64,000 nt of DNA. Source: Diabrotica undecimpunctata (Eukaryota > Arthropoda > Insecta > Coleoptera > Chrysomelidae). The notes below the pieces were generated by a model. That model searched no databases, was not told the origin of the DNA, and saw nothing but the letters and a program-made list of their open reading frames with translations. Of the stretch, positions 1 to 10,116 are shown one piece after another. The stretch is from NCBI RefSeq assembly GCF_040954645.1, contig NC_092807.1:55908739-55972738 (forward strand), written 5' to 3'. The translations under genes were made by a program, and so were the position numbers. Numbering within the stretch: position 1 is the first letter of the stretch; every line of letters starts with the position of its first letter.

Positions 1-820
1 GATTATAAAGCTATTTATATAATTGCAATTCATTTAGTAGTTTTTTAGAAAAAAAAATCCCAAAAATCACTAATTAAGGCATTTTTTCAACAAAAAAATG
101 CAAATAACTCGAAAAGGAAGCATTTTTCGAAAAATTATCAAGAAAGAAAAAGTGTTTATTTGGATGAGATACACCTAAAAAATTGATTCCGAAGCAATTC
201 GGTGAAATCGCTTTTTTGTATAAGTTATTTGTTAATAACAATTGCCGGCCCACTTGTAAAAATTAAAAAAAATACATTCCATCTTGGAAAAATATATATA
301 ATCGAATAAAAAAGGTTTGGTGCATTAGAAATGCAAAGAGAATATTAGTCGGTATATTCTGTTTCTAAGCGTCTTTTGAGGGGTAAACCGCTCGCCTAAT
401 ATTCACGCGACGTTTCCGGTTTTTAAGTAGTGACGTAGTCTGTATTTTTTTTTTTAATTTAAATAAGGGTAACGTAATACTCCACTTAAAAAGTCACTTA
501 GTAATCAAGTAAACATTGGCGTAGTCAATTAAGTATTTCTTCCGAGCTGTAAAAAAAATCGGTTTTATTTTTTTATTTTGAGACCTTACTATAATATACT
601 TTTTAAATAAAGCAATATTCTCTTGAAGTTTAATATTTCACGCCTAATCTTTAATAAACTTTACTTATCTTTTAAATACAGTAAACATAATACTACGGAA
701 AGAATACACAAAAACATTAATTAATTTAGAAAAATCAAGTTACCTAATGTTACTTAAAAGATCAGTTAACATTTTGTGTAACATTTTTTTTTAATTTGAC
801 GTAAACTTAACTTAATGTGT
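1..820. other. AT-rich DNA, no gene seen
   Basis: No coding, RNA or repeat structure could be supported here. The sequence is rich in A and T homopolymers with frequent stops in all frames. Confidence 0.6.
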
Positions 821-828
821 AAGTTAAC

Positions 829-1532
829 GGAACTTACACTCACAGGCGTATAGAGTGTAGTCAGAATCCAAAACGACTTTTCCAGACCCTTCAATTGTAA
901 AAATGGACTGAGACAGGGAGATGGACTGTCGTGTCTCTTATTTAACCTTGCACTAGAAAGAGTAATTCGAGAGTGCCATATTAATATGAATGGCGCCATC
1001 TTTAATAAATCTGTACAAGTGGTCGAATATGCAGATGACATAGACATTATTGCTAGGTCAGCAGAATCTCTGATCGAAGCATTTCGATCACTAAGGGCAT
1101 CTGCACTTAGAATGGGATTAAAAATAAATGCACAGAAAACCAAGTATATATATTGTACTAGATCAGGCAACCAGATACCTAAACTATTAATTGATGATCT
1201 GGAACTGGAAGGTGTGGACACCTTCGTCAACCTGGGCTCGCTGCTGACCAAAGACAACACATGTCAGCGAAGAAATTAAAAGAAGAATAGTGCTTGCAAA
1301 AAATTGAAAAAATTGAAAAATTGAAAATTGAAAAATTTTCGACCGAAGAGGACCAGTGGTAAGACGAGCCAGAGGAAGACCAAAACTTAGGTATCAAGAT
1401 AACATAGAGGATGATCTAAAATCCATCGTAGGTAAAGCATGGAGAAGAGTGTCCAGAGACAGGGGCGAATGGAAGATTGTTCTGAAGAAGGCTTTGGCTC
1501 ATAACGAGCTGTAATGCCACTGATGATGATGA
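829..1532 (+). mobile_element. 5'-truncated LINE with TGATGA tail
   Basis: A non-LTR retrotransposon remnant. It starts inside reverse transcriptase and ends in a short TGATGATGATGA run, the kind of microsatellite tail seen in RTE-like LINEs. An 8-bp sequence, AAGTTAAC, lies on both sides (821-828 and 1533-1540) and is the likely target-site duplication. The length of about 0.7 kb and the missing 5' part fit ordinary target-primed reverse transcription with early arrest. The clade assignment rests on motif style only. Confidence 0.7.
842..1514 (+). pseudogene. LINE reverse transcriptase, broken
   Basis: The reading begins just before the RT motif LRQGDGLSCLLFN, continues through the catalytic YADD box (about 1030, in VEYADDIDIIAR) and the following thumb region, and is then cut near 1279. 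An A-rich stretch (1300-1340) replaces most of the C-terminal region. The final part returns at 1345-1514, with RRARGRPKLRY and WRRVSRDRGEW, typical of the C-terminus of such LINE proteins. A stop lies upstream, near 857. It is an internally deleted, inactive copy. Confidence 0.75.
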
Positions 1533-1564
1533 AAGTTAACTTTATTTAAAGGATAATCTATTGG

Positions 1565-1740
1565 CATTATAAAAATGATTTCTGGTTAATGATCGCCACG
1601 GCTGGCTTTGACTTAGACTAAGCTGAATGTCCAATTTTCAATGATTTTGTGGCCACATCGACAACAACCTAATGTGCGACTGTAATCCTTCAAGTGGGCA
1701 ACCGTTTCAAGCTTATCGGCGTAAACCAGCGACTTCAGTC
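1565..1740 (-). pseudogene. Tc1/mariner transposase, C-terminal piece
   Basis: Read on the minus strand, this piece shows KSLVYADKLETVAHLKD, then KIIENWT, then a final PEI. In insect IS630-Tc1-mariner transposases these follow the last catalytic motif (PDYFLWGYV). That upstream motif is found at about 3700, so this is the C-terminal continuation of the pseudogene at 3689-4445, separated from it by the element at 1741-3688. It contains stops and is inactive. Confidence 0.7.
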
Positions 1741-1776
1741 GTCGGTGCAATGCCACATCCACGAATGTGCAAAATG
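1741..1776 (+). repeat. Left terminal inverted repeat
   Basis: It begins GTCGGTGCAATGCCACA and pairs with 3653-3688 with 34 of 36 matches. Its outer edge coincides with the break in the surrounding transposase relic. Confidence 0.8.
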
Positions 1777-2311
1777 AGCGTTAGCAGATATTCGACTTTT
1801 AAACTTTCAATTAGTTGCTAAAATTCAGGATTTAATGCGACATTTTTTGTACTTTTAATAACAGATGTTATTGTTATATTTTAGAAATATTATCAGGAAT
1901 TTACGAAAATATCCATCAATTTTCGAAAAAAAATTACATTCGTGACTATGGCATTGTAAATTTTGTAACAAAATGCATATACGTGAAATTATACAAACTT
2001 TTATTATGGTAAAAGTGGAACAAAAAGAACTTTCTAATATTAAAAACTACAAAAATAGAAATACTTACATAGTAAAACGCTTAAATCATATTTAAGAATA
2101 ATTTAATTTTCCTCGCTCGCCAATCCTCTCCTTCATTTGGCTCCGGCAAATTGTCTCTTATATTTTTATCGACAGTTATAGAATTATAAAAATTATGAGA
2201 ATTTGTTAAATCATTACACATTCTCTGCAGATCTTTATATTTAGCAATCGCAATTGGCAACTACTTATCACCAGCTTTGTTTAAGTCAACATTTTTGGGT
2301 CGCCCATGACT

Positions 2312-3370
2312 TTACATGTGGTTTACTTGTTGAAATTCATCTCCAAAATATTTTTTATAGGACATTGTCACCTTGACATCGATTTTAATGTATCGTAACC
2401 AGCAAATTTGTTGCCAGGGAATTTTTTTTACTTTATAGTTCTGTATTCCAAAGGATTTGAAATTAAAGATGTCATCAAACATTATGAATCTGACAAAAGG
2501 ACGTGGATGTGTTTGAGCATTTCTTATCATCTCAGCTCATTATCCGGTGAATAAACAGAAACATATTTTGATTTCTCTTCTATTTTCGATTGGAGTAAAT
2601 CACACTCCATCTCGGTATGTCCTGATTAAAAAAACTTGTGATCGATAGTTTTTAAGTTGGTGTGATTCATAAAAAGTTTTAAGCACATAGCAGCAAAATG
2701 TAAATTTTTTGTTGCCCGCCACTCCAGTCAGACATTATTCGAACCTCAGTAATGTTTAGTTGGTTAATAATGTAATCGTAAATTCACTACGATATCTCGT
2801 TTGACCCTCTTTTTCCTTGAGTTCCGTTCCAAAGGTAACAGATTCCGTCCTGATTCCCTAAGTTGTAGACAGTCGTGTTGTAAATAGCCAGTATTCGTAG
2901 GTAAAATATTTGCCCTGTTCAACTCTTTAGAGTCGTAAGCACTACTTCGAGCTCAAAGTTAAAGAATAGTACCTCTGAATTATTCGTTGCAATTTTTTTG
3001 TCTTCTTCTCAAGCCTCACGAGTTAATTGTTTCCTTAGCACGTGTTTGTGATGAGCCTGTTCGTGTATTTTTTCCTCCTCTGTCACATTTGTATATTTTA
3101 AGCACTTTTACACTGCTCCTTTTTGGTGCTATGGAATCCCAAGTTATAAGTTTTCTACACTCGTCGATAGTTTTCGAAAGAAACTAGATAGACATTTAAT
3201 TCTGAGTACTTTGATTTGTACAATTTGTGCATAATAGAGACGTTTAGTGAAGAATCCAAATACTTTTTGGTACTAGAAGCCCTACAATAATAAGAGTTCA
3301 CGGCTAGAAATGAAAGAATGTGCTTACGAACTAGCAGTTCATCACCATCTTTCAATTTATTATGTAGGAC
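2312..3370 (-). pseudogene. Decayed protein of the SDN-xGQ-K (DUF7869-like) family
   Basis: Minus-strand pieces in shifting frames match, in order, a family of long insect and cnidarian repetitive proteins that I recall as DUF7869. From 3355: a RKH...YYCRA...KKYL segment. Near 2880-2810: NQDGICYLWNGTQGKRGSNE. Near 2740: SDWSGGQQK, in place of the usual SDNCxGQNKN. Then HKFF and GHTEMECD, then SVYSPDNE. The 3' piece, 2530-2312, has PFVRFIMFDDIFNF and ends in FGDEFQQVNHM. Order and spacing agree with one gene broken by stops and frameshifts. The SDN-like box and GHT motif suggest an RNase H-fold nuclease, by inference. The family name is from memory. Confidence 0.55.
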
Positions 3371-3652
3371 AGGTTTTCCATAATATGTGGGCGTTTATTT
3401 TAACACACAAAACTGGGAATGTTTAATTGAAACAAGACAACGAATATTAAACAATTGCAAAATCCACACCGCCACAAACACGAAAGTGTCACTTTCGCTA
3501 TGCGCGCATTGCAAATAAACAATACAGACTGACCTTCGTAAAAGTGCATATCTCCTCCCTACAATCTCCTAGTCTTTAATCACATTCGTGGTTGTGGCAC
3601 AGTATAGGAATGACTGAGACATTATTGTTGGTGTACTTAGGTGAAAAACAAA

Positions 3653-3688
3653 CATTTTGCATATTCGTGGGTGTGGCATTGCACCGAC
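3653..3688 (-). repeat. Right terminal inverted repeat
   Basis: Inverted partner of 1741-1776. On the + strand it ends GTGTGGCATTGCACCGAC. The sequence just outside it resumes the mariner transposase relic. Confidence 0.8.
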
Positions 3689-4445
3689 TACATATCCTTA
3701 CAGAAAATAGTCTGGCGGTGTTTAATCACACGATTTAGGATGCTTAATTACGGGTCCCAAACGTAAAACTATGCGGTTACCAAACGTTTCTTTCAATAAG
3801 TCAATTGTGTAACGAGTTGTGTGACATATTGCGCCGTATTGTTAAAACCACAGTTCCTGCACATCATGTTTGTTCAATTAAGGAATAAAAAGCCAGTAAT
3901 CATGGCTCTATAGCGGCCACCATTGACGTTCTTACCCGCATCGTTTTTGAAGAAGTACGGACCAATGATTCCACCAGCCCACAAAGTACACCAATCAGTC
4001 AGTTTTTCTGGATGTAATGGTGTTTTAACACACACTTAATGATTATCTTTACGGCAAATGCAAATACGGTAGTTTTGTTTGTTAATATAGCCAAAGTGAG
4101 CGTCATTGCTAAACAAAATTGGCTTATGAAAATCAAGATCAACGGAAATCTCGTTTTGGGCTTTTTCACAGAATCTACGCCTTGCCAGGTTATCATCTAG
4201 CTTCAATGCTTGCAAAAGTTAAATTTTGTAAATACTCAACCAAAGATCTTTCTGCAAAATCTTCCATAAAGTGGATGAACTGCTGTACACGATAGCGAAA
4301 ATACTGATTCAGGTCTTCCTCTATGCTACCCTCTACATCTGCAACAACTTTCTTTGTACGAACAATTTGCACAATTTGGAAGCAATGTTCAGGCGTCAGT
4401 CTATTTATGCTGTAATTCCAAATCGAACTGAACATAAATTACTTG
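3689..4445 (-). pseudogene. Tc1/mariner transposase, N-terminal and catalytic part
   Basis: Minus strand. At 4435-4200: RLTPEHCFQIVQ, then DVEGSIEEDLNQ, matching the N-terminal helix-turn-helix region of an insect IS630-Tc1-mariner family, with an internal deletion. Then PILFSNDAHFGYINKQN (first catalytic Asp replaced: SND for SDE), TPLHPEKLT-WC-LWAGGIIGPYFF, and a corrupted second-Asp region. The third motif, PPDYFL-GYV, lies near 3710. Several stops and frameshifts are present. The gene continues at 1740-1565 beyond the nested element. Confidence 0.75.
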
Positions 4446-4620
4446 AAAGCTGTCAAAATGACTGTTGGTTACAAAAGTGTTACAACAGCAGACACAGTTA
4501 TATCTCAATGGTTGTTATTACATTTTTAAAATAAAAAAAGAACTATCTGTACAAATTTCAGTTGCATCAAGAGCTAAAAGAATATGATCCCGATCTCCAT
4601 TATGTGAAATTTTAAAGAAT

Positions 4621-5186
4621 TTATATTCTCGCCTCCCCAGCCCCAAGAGGGGTAATTTTATTTAGACTGATACTTTTCTTTCTTCCTCTCCGGGTTACCA
4701 CAGCCTTGTGATATTTGTACACTGACATAAAGCTTGCAGACCGATTTTCTTTTGTCAAGCCAATACGACTTAAATGCTTGATTAGCCTACAGTGTTTAGT
4801 CAAAAGTGCCACTATCATTCTTGCAGTCTTTTGATTGTCGATCAGTACGATTCTTGTGTTATCCCTATTAGAGCTTGCCCCTGTATTAGCCTGTGTATTG
4901 TTAACCTGGCCTTTTCTTATGTAAATATGCACAACGGTGGTAATTTAATCAACTCCTCCAATAAGTCTATAGGGGAGGTTTTCGTGATTCCCGTGACACT
5001 CAAAAAAGCACGCCCTTGTATGCCACCAAGCAGCCGAATCACTCCCACCTGTTGCGTCTTGGTCCACCATGCCATTAAACGACAACACTGATGCCTCTCC
5101 ACTCCCCAGAGCAGTGGTGAGTATAATTCTTGTAGTGCCCCTTTTCTGGTAAAGGTACCAACTGCTGTTTTTTTTTGGTGTAACAC
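4621..5186 (-). pseudogene. LINE ORF2 C-terminal fragment (thumb and tail)
   Basis: Minus strand from 5186: a WW-KTQ segment, then FLSVTGITKTSPIDLLEEL and LPPLCIF, which is the hydrophobic thumb region after RT in I/R1/Jockey-like LINEs. Most of the RNase H region is missing. A second piece, 4800-4640, has RMIVALLTKHCRLIKHL and RIGLT, a hallmark just before the C-terminal zinc-like motif. The two pieces are in different frames. It could be the 3' part of the LINE at 6311-8750, but the intervening sequence is other LINE material. Confidence 0.6.
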
Positions 5187-5597
5187 TCAGACCCTTAGGT
5201 TTACAGAAGTAACTCTTCTATTTCAAGATTAACTAAATACAGATGATCTCGATCACTACATATCACTCTAAAATTATGAAGGATTTAAATAGCCGTAATC
5301 CATGTTGCATATATTGGTGTAAAGAAAATTCTCATCGAATACTTATCAACGATACTCAACACTTGTCACTTACGTTTAAGTCCTACAACCTAAAAAAAGA
5401 TAAAGAATTGCTTCTTCTGATTCAGTGTCCTCTCCTCAATGGTGGTTGACTGATACAATTACAAACTCTTCAATATCTTCAACTGTTCTTATTACCTTAA
5501 AATTTAGATATGTCCATTTTTGGATGTTTCTTTAGCCTCGATAGCCTCGATTATTGTCCTTTTTCCCAATCTTTCCTTTCGCTATTAGTTGAGCATA
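5187..5597. other. No gene seen
   Basis: About 400 bases with no supported feature. A 68-residue open frame on the + strand (5243-5449) has no recognisable motif. Confidence 0.5.
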
Positions 5598-6035
5598 TTC
5601 TTATTCTTAGAGTGCCTGTCCGTTCCTAACGTTGGCGATCATTATGGCTATGATGACTTTGTTGGTTGTTTTATGGAATAGCTGTGTTGGGATCTTTCTA
5701 TACCATGCACTCAGGTTAACAATTAAGGATATTCTTCTTCATCCTGGGACCTTTTTCCCTTCAATTTTACCTTGCAAAATAAATTGGAGTAGCTCGTATC
5801 TGCCTTGATTTCTCATTATATGTCCCAAGTACTCCAGCTTTTAGTCCTTCACGATGTTGATTAAATCCGCGGTTGTGTTTATCCTCCGCAGTACTTCTTC
5901 ATTGGTAACTTTGTCTTTCTATGGTATCTTCAGGATCCTTCTGTATAACCATAGCTCAAAAGCCTGAAGTTTTGATAGAGTTTCCGCCTTCAACATCCAC
6001 GTTTCTACTCGTACAGAAGAACTGAGTACACGTTA
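5598..6035 (-). pseudogene. RTE-like LINE C-terminal fragment
   Basis: Read on the minus strand from about 6020: ETWMLKAETLSKLQAFELW, then LYRRILKIP, DKVTNEEVLRRI, KLEYLGHIMRN and finally NKVIIAIMIANVRNGQ. This block is the conserved end of the LINE protein also present at 7411-8265 and 33253-34342. In-frame stops are present. It ends near 5598 in an A-rich AAGAATAAGAATA tail. Confidence 0.7.
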
Positions 6036-6059
6036 CATTTACTGAGACTTATTGAGCCT

Positions 6060-6310
6060 TATTGGTACCTGTTACTTCTTAGGACGTGGCCTAGGTATAA
6101 TGGTTTTCTCACTTTCACTGTGTTGAAAAGTTCTCTTTCATTGTCTATTCTATGTAGCACTTTTTAGTTCGAGGTACGCGATGTCCATGAAATCTTAAGA
6201 ATTCTCCACAAGATCCACATTTCAAAGGCCTTGCATTTATTTACGGTTGATATTTTAATGAACCACGTTTCAACTGCGTAGAAAAGAGTCGACCAGACGT
6301 AGAAAATTTA
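6060..6310 (-). pseudogene. Second RTE-like LINE C-terminal fragment
   Basis: Minus strand: FYAVETWFIKISTVNK, then AFEMWILWRILKISW, VLHRIDNERELFNTVKV and YLGHVLRSN. It is the same protein region as the neighbour at 5598-6035 but a different, diverged copy. It directly abuts the endonuclease relic that starts at 6311, so it probably inserted there. Confidence 0.65.
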
Positions 6311-7403
6311 AATCAGAAGCACTAACTTTGTAGGTCCCCCATAAATCGTGATGGATGTTTAAATCACTTCAAATAATTTTTGAATTATTCGAGTTGTTTA
6401 AAAGGTCGTTATAATTATTTGTTGTTAGTGTGACATTTGACAAAAAATAAACAGTGATAAAAGATATATTATTGACTACAACCACACAAGCTTGTAAATT
6501 GTCTGAAATATTGTTTAGAGTGATTACATTAAAATTTAAATAATTTTGTATTAATAAAGCAACACCGGTTCTACCATCGGCTCTATCTTTGCGGACAATT
6601 AAGTAACTTGTAAAAAGATCATTTTTGTGTGGGTTTAACCAGGACTCGTTTATTAAGGCTATATCAATTTTTTAATCATTTAAAGCTTTGACCAAACTAA
6701 GTTTATTGGCAACCGAAGAGCAAGAATTTCATTGTATAATATTATTTGAATTAGTATTGTTCATCATAGAATTGCTCCTCATGAGTACCAGCAATATTTA
6801 AAAAAAAACAATATCAATTTTTGAAAGAGCATCGAAGGAGAAAACTTCAATAATTACTTTTTTAAACATTACGAAAAAAGATTTCATAAACTCATTTCCA
6901 GATAATTCTTGAACCGACTGTTATCTTGGTGAAAAAGCAATTGATTTTTCAGGGACAAATCTATAAGAAAAAATAGGTTGCTCTGTTAAATCACTTCGTG
7001 GGACCGACGCAGCTTAACGTTTTTTGTTGGATTCTCTATTTTAGATTGGGTCGCATGTTTAAGCATAGAATCTAATCGGATAGGTTGTGACAATGGTTTT
7101 GGTTGTGGATGGGATCTAACTTAAGATTGTGGGAGGGGAGGAAATTATTTTTCTGTCAAGTGAGATAAAATCTGAAAATTATTTTGTAGTTTAAGTGTGT
7201 TAGCACAATGAAAAGTTATTATTACGTTTTGCTTGGGAAAAAGTTCAATTATCTTCAGCCAATTTTTTTATTGCGTTTTGTTTTTTGGAAAGTCTTTTGA
7301 AATATATTTATGAGTATTTTTTTTGCAATAAATTCAACAGCAATCTTGTCGATCGCGACATAAATGGAACTTTTTTCGTTCCTTACCACAGTTTATACAA
7401 AGT
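6311..7403 (-). pseudogene. LINE gag C-terminus and AP endonuclease, decayed
   Basis: Minus strand. The first part (7403-7330) holds a zinc-knuckle half, CINCGKERKKFHLC, followed by a low-complexity gag C-terminus. From about 6760 an exonuclease-endonuclease-phosphatase domain can be read through stops: IIQWNS, NESWLNPHKND, RKDRADGRTGVALLIQN, and LNIHHDLWG near 6330. The layout matches I/Jockey-type LINEs such as 14124-19431. The upstream gag continues beyond the nested LINE, at 8266-8750. Confidence 0.65.
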
Positions 7404-7410
7404 GTTGTTA

Positions 7411-8265
7411 ACACAGCGCTGGAGGAAAGCACAGAAGGCATAAAGATAAATGGAGAAATAATTAATAACATAAGGTATGCTGATGACACTGTGATTCCAG
7501 CAAGTAGCATGGAGGAACTAAGTTGCCTAATGAGTAAGATACAAAAAACAAGTGCACAATACGGACTCAGACTAAATATCACAAAAACCAAATGGATGTT
7601 AGTAAGCAAAACCCAACAACCACCACAGCAACTGATATTAGACGATGAAAGAATTGAACACGTGGATTCGTACATCTACTTGGGAACAACAGTTAACTCA
7701 AATTGGGATCAAGCGAAGGAAATACGTATAAGAGTAGAAAAGGCAAGAGCATCGTTCACTAACATGAAGCAAATTTTCACCTCTAAAAGCCTCACCCTAC
7801 CTCTCAAAATTCGACTTCTGAAATGTTATGTATTCCCGGTTTTGTTATATGGAATGGAGGCGTGGACAATGACCGCAACATTGATGAAAAAAGTAGAGGC
7901 CTTCGAAATGTGGGCTTACCGACGTATATTACGTATATCCTGGACTGAGCACGTGACCAACGAAGAGGTACTACGCCGGATAGGTAAAGAGAGAGAGGTA
8001 GGGATAAGTATAAAGAAAAGAAAGTTGGAATACTTGGGTCACGTTATGAGACACAATAAATATAGAGTACTACAACTGATCGTCCAAGGGAAAATAGACA
8101 GCAGAAGGGGTCCAGGGAGGAGAAGACACTCGTGGCTCCAAAACTTGCGGCAATGGTTCGGATTGTCATCTGCTGAACTATTCAGATCTGCCGCAAACAA
8201 AGTCAGAATAGCCATGTTGATTGCCAACGTTCGGAACGGACAAGGCACATGAAGAAGAAGAAGAA
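7411..8265 (+). mobile_element. 5'-truncated RTE-like LINE nested in gag
   Basis: An 855-bp insertion flanked by GTTGTTA at 7404-7410 and 8266-8272, a 7-bp target duplication. It ends in a (GAA)n tail (8251-8265), as does the related copy at 33253-34342. Removing one duplication restores an open frame across the interrupted zinc-knuckle region of the minus-strand LINE, which independently supports the boundaries. Confidence 0.85.
7420..8252 (+). pseudogene. RT C-terminal half, otherwise open
   Basis: An open frame of about 270 residues (253 from the first ATG) covers the end of RT. YADDTVIPAS (catalytic YADD at about 7480) is followed by GLRLNITKTKWM, YIYLGTTVNS (RT box 7), LLKCYVFPVLLYGMEAW, FEMWAYRRILRISW, KLEYLGHVMRH and a final IAMLIANVRNGQGT. 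No RNase H domain follows, as expected for RTE-like LINEs. The 5' two thirds are absent, so it is a dead-on-arrival copy. The frame has no stops, so insertion may be fairly recent. Confidence 0.8.
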
Positions 8266-8750
8266 GTTGTTACGCTACGACGTTGTTTGGCTACATGGCC
8301 GTATTTCAAACACTGAAAACATTGAATAACTCTAAAAATATACTGTTTCACCAAACATGAGACCGAGTAAATGAAAATATTTGATGATAAAATTCCCTCA
8401 TAGGTAACAATTACCGCTTGTCTAAGCACAAAAACTGTTTCACCATTAAACACCATTTTTCGTTTTACTCTCTAAACGTTGATGATTGGGATATGAGATA
8501 AAAATTTTTTAAAAGATATTGGTCGTCAAAAATAGTATCAATGTGTTTAATTACAAACTTTAAATAAATATGAGGTTTTTGTAAATTAAAAACTTTACTT
8601 TTTTGCTGGCTGATTAGAACTGAACTATTATTTTTATCGCTGTTGTTGGAATAGTTTTTTTCGGTGATAGAACTTTGTGTTTCGTTGTGCCCCCTTTCTC
8701 AAGAAGAGGATCTTTAATCATTGTTTATAGCTCAAAAAAGCTGTTCACTT
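8266..8750 (-). pseudogene. LINE ORF1 (gag-like), N-terminal part
   Basis: Minus strand, upstream part of the LINE interrupted by 7411-8265. Readable pieces: QKSKVFNLQKPHIYLKF, KHIDTIFDDQYLLKNF, then MVFNGETVFVLRQA and QCFQCLKYGHVAKQ, the first CCHC-type knuckle. A stop separates the two halves. It resembles ORF1 of LINE copy B (14265-15617). The second knuckle lies at 7403-7330. Confidence 0.65.
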
Positions 8751-9702
8751 GTATTTAATGAGTAAATATGTAAAATTAGTCGGAACTATAGTAATTTATT
8801 TTAACCACACTACGCCAAGAATCAAGTGGCAATAACAATGGCGTGTTGACCTCTCGAGTATCGTAGGTGTACTGTCATTTATAGTTGCTTTTTTACTTTA
8901 GACGGGTAAAGTAAGAAATATTTATTATGATCAATTACACTGACAGTCTTACAAAAATTTTTATATCACAGCTCAGCAATATGCAAGAATTCCTTTCTGA
9001 TGTGCCTAGGCGTATTTTAAAAACTTCTTACTTGGTAATTAGTAACATTTTTCTAGACAGTCTTGTACCACCAATGATGTTGAGGCTTGTACCATTATAT
9101 TTTTAAATCTATTTTTTTACCGTGAAGTATACTAGTTTTTGTGCAAATTATTGTAAGAAATACTCTCATATTCTCTTATCGCTTTAGTAAATCGTTGCTA
9201 GCTATTCAATAACAACTATTTATTAATATCATTCAATAACAGCTATTTTGACACAAATGAATGCTTTTTGTTATATAATATTACCAAATATACTAGTCCA
9301 CGCTTTATTCAGCAATGCAATACAAACCGAAAATTAGGAATTGCATTTCAATGCATACCAAATTAACCAACTGATACAAATATTGACTGAACTGATATAA
9401 ATTAATCTTTGTAGAAGCATTTGCTGTTAACCAGCGAATTAAGTCACATTCCAAATATGCATATGGCTTTCCGTATTAATTTTTAATCGTCCATGACCAT
9501 TCAATATGTTTTAATATATATTACATCAGGTATTTTGTAAATAAAAAGGTTATAGCAAATGGTAAGTTATAATTTAACCCAAATATACTGGAGCCAAAAA
9601 TAGCTCGATTGAATCAAAGATGCCATGAAACAAAGGTACAGAATGTTGAGGTTAACAAACAAAAACAACTTTTTTTCATTTAACAATGTGCACGTGGATG
9701 TC
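8751..9702. other. No gene seen
   Basis: About 950 bases of AT-rich sequence with no supported gene, RNA or repeat. It ends at the TTAA target of the piggyBac element. Confidence 0.55.
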
Positions 9703-9706
9703 TTAA

Positions 9707-9725
9707 CCCGTAACTGCTACCGACA
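9707..9725 (+). repeat. piggyBac left TIR
   Basis: CCCGTAACTGCTACCGACA, the exact reverse complement of 12070-12088, preceded by TTAA. Confidence 0.93.
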
Positions 9726-9964
9726 GGGTCAGCGTGACCCATCAATAGTTTTAAACCGCCCTACCCATTTAAGTTTGATAGTGGGGGAGCTGTCTGTCCA
9801 CCTATTCTCTGGCCAGTTAGTATTTTATAAAAAGGCAAAGTGAGCAGTTTTGTTGATCGTGTCAAATTCGAAATAATTACGTAGTTGGTTCACGGTGACC
9901 CGTCTATAGTATTTAAGTAACATAATATTTTTTGGTTATAAAGGTATGTACCTATTTTTATTCT

Positions 9965-9967
<3 letters not shown>

Positions 9968-10039
<72 letters not shown>
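9968..10039. repeat. (TA)n microsatellite inside piggyBac
   Basis: About 72 bases of alternating A and T between the left end and the transposase start. Confidence 0.95.
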
Positions 10040-10045
<6 letters not shown>

Positions 10046-10116
10046 TTATGTTAACGGCTTGAATAATTTAAATATTTATATCATTTGCTTAATACACATT
10101 TTTTGTTTTAGATAAA

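Larger units (their letters stand above)
1741..3688. mobile_element. 1.95-kb TIR element nested in a mariner relic
   Basis: The element is bounded by 36-bp inverted repeats (1741-1776 and 3653-3688, 34 of 36 bases identical). It interrupts the reading of a Tc1/mariner transposase exactly between GYV and KSLVYADK of that protein. A variant of the terminal motif, ATTCGTGGTTGTGGCA, recurs subterminally near 3584. It carries a decayed ORF (2312-3370). I could not identify a clean target duplication. It looks like a class II DNA transposon of a family I cannot name with certainty. Confidence 0.75.

Noticed and set aside
766..1260. 164-codon minus-strand frame
   Set aside because: Antisense of the LINE reverse transcriptase at 842-1514.
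1528..1545. CTGATGATGATGAAAG as a hammerhead core
   Set aside because: No stem II can form between CTGATGA and GAAA; it is the TGATGA tail of a LINE.
2987..3187. 66-codon + strand frame with a hydrophobic stretch
   Set aside because: Overlaps the minus-strand DUF7869-like relic, in the TIR element, and shows no family motif.
7334..7675. 113-codon minus-strand frame spanning the LINE/gag junction
   Set aside because: Mostly antisense of the nested RT. Only its last part (7403-7334) is the real gag knuckle, which is annotated separately.
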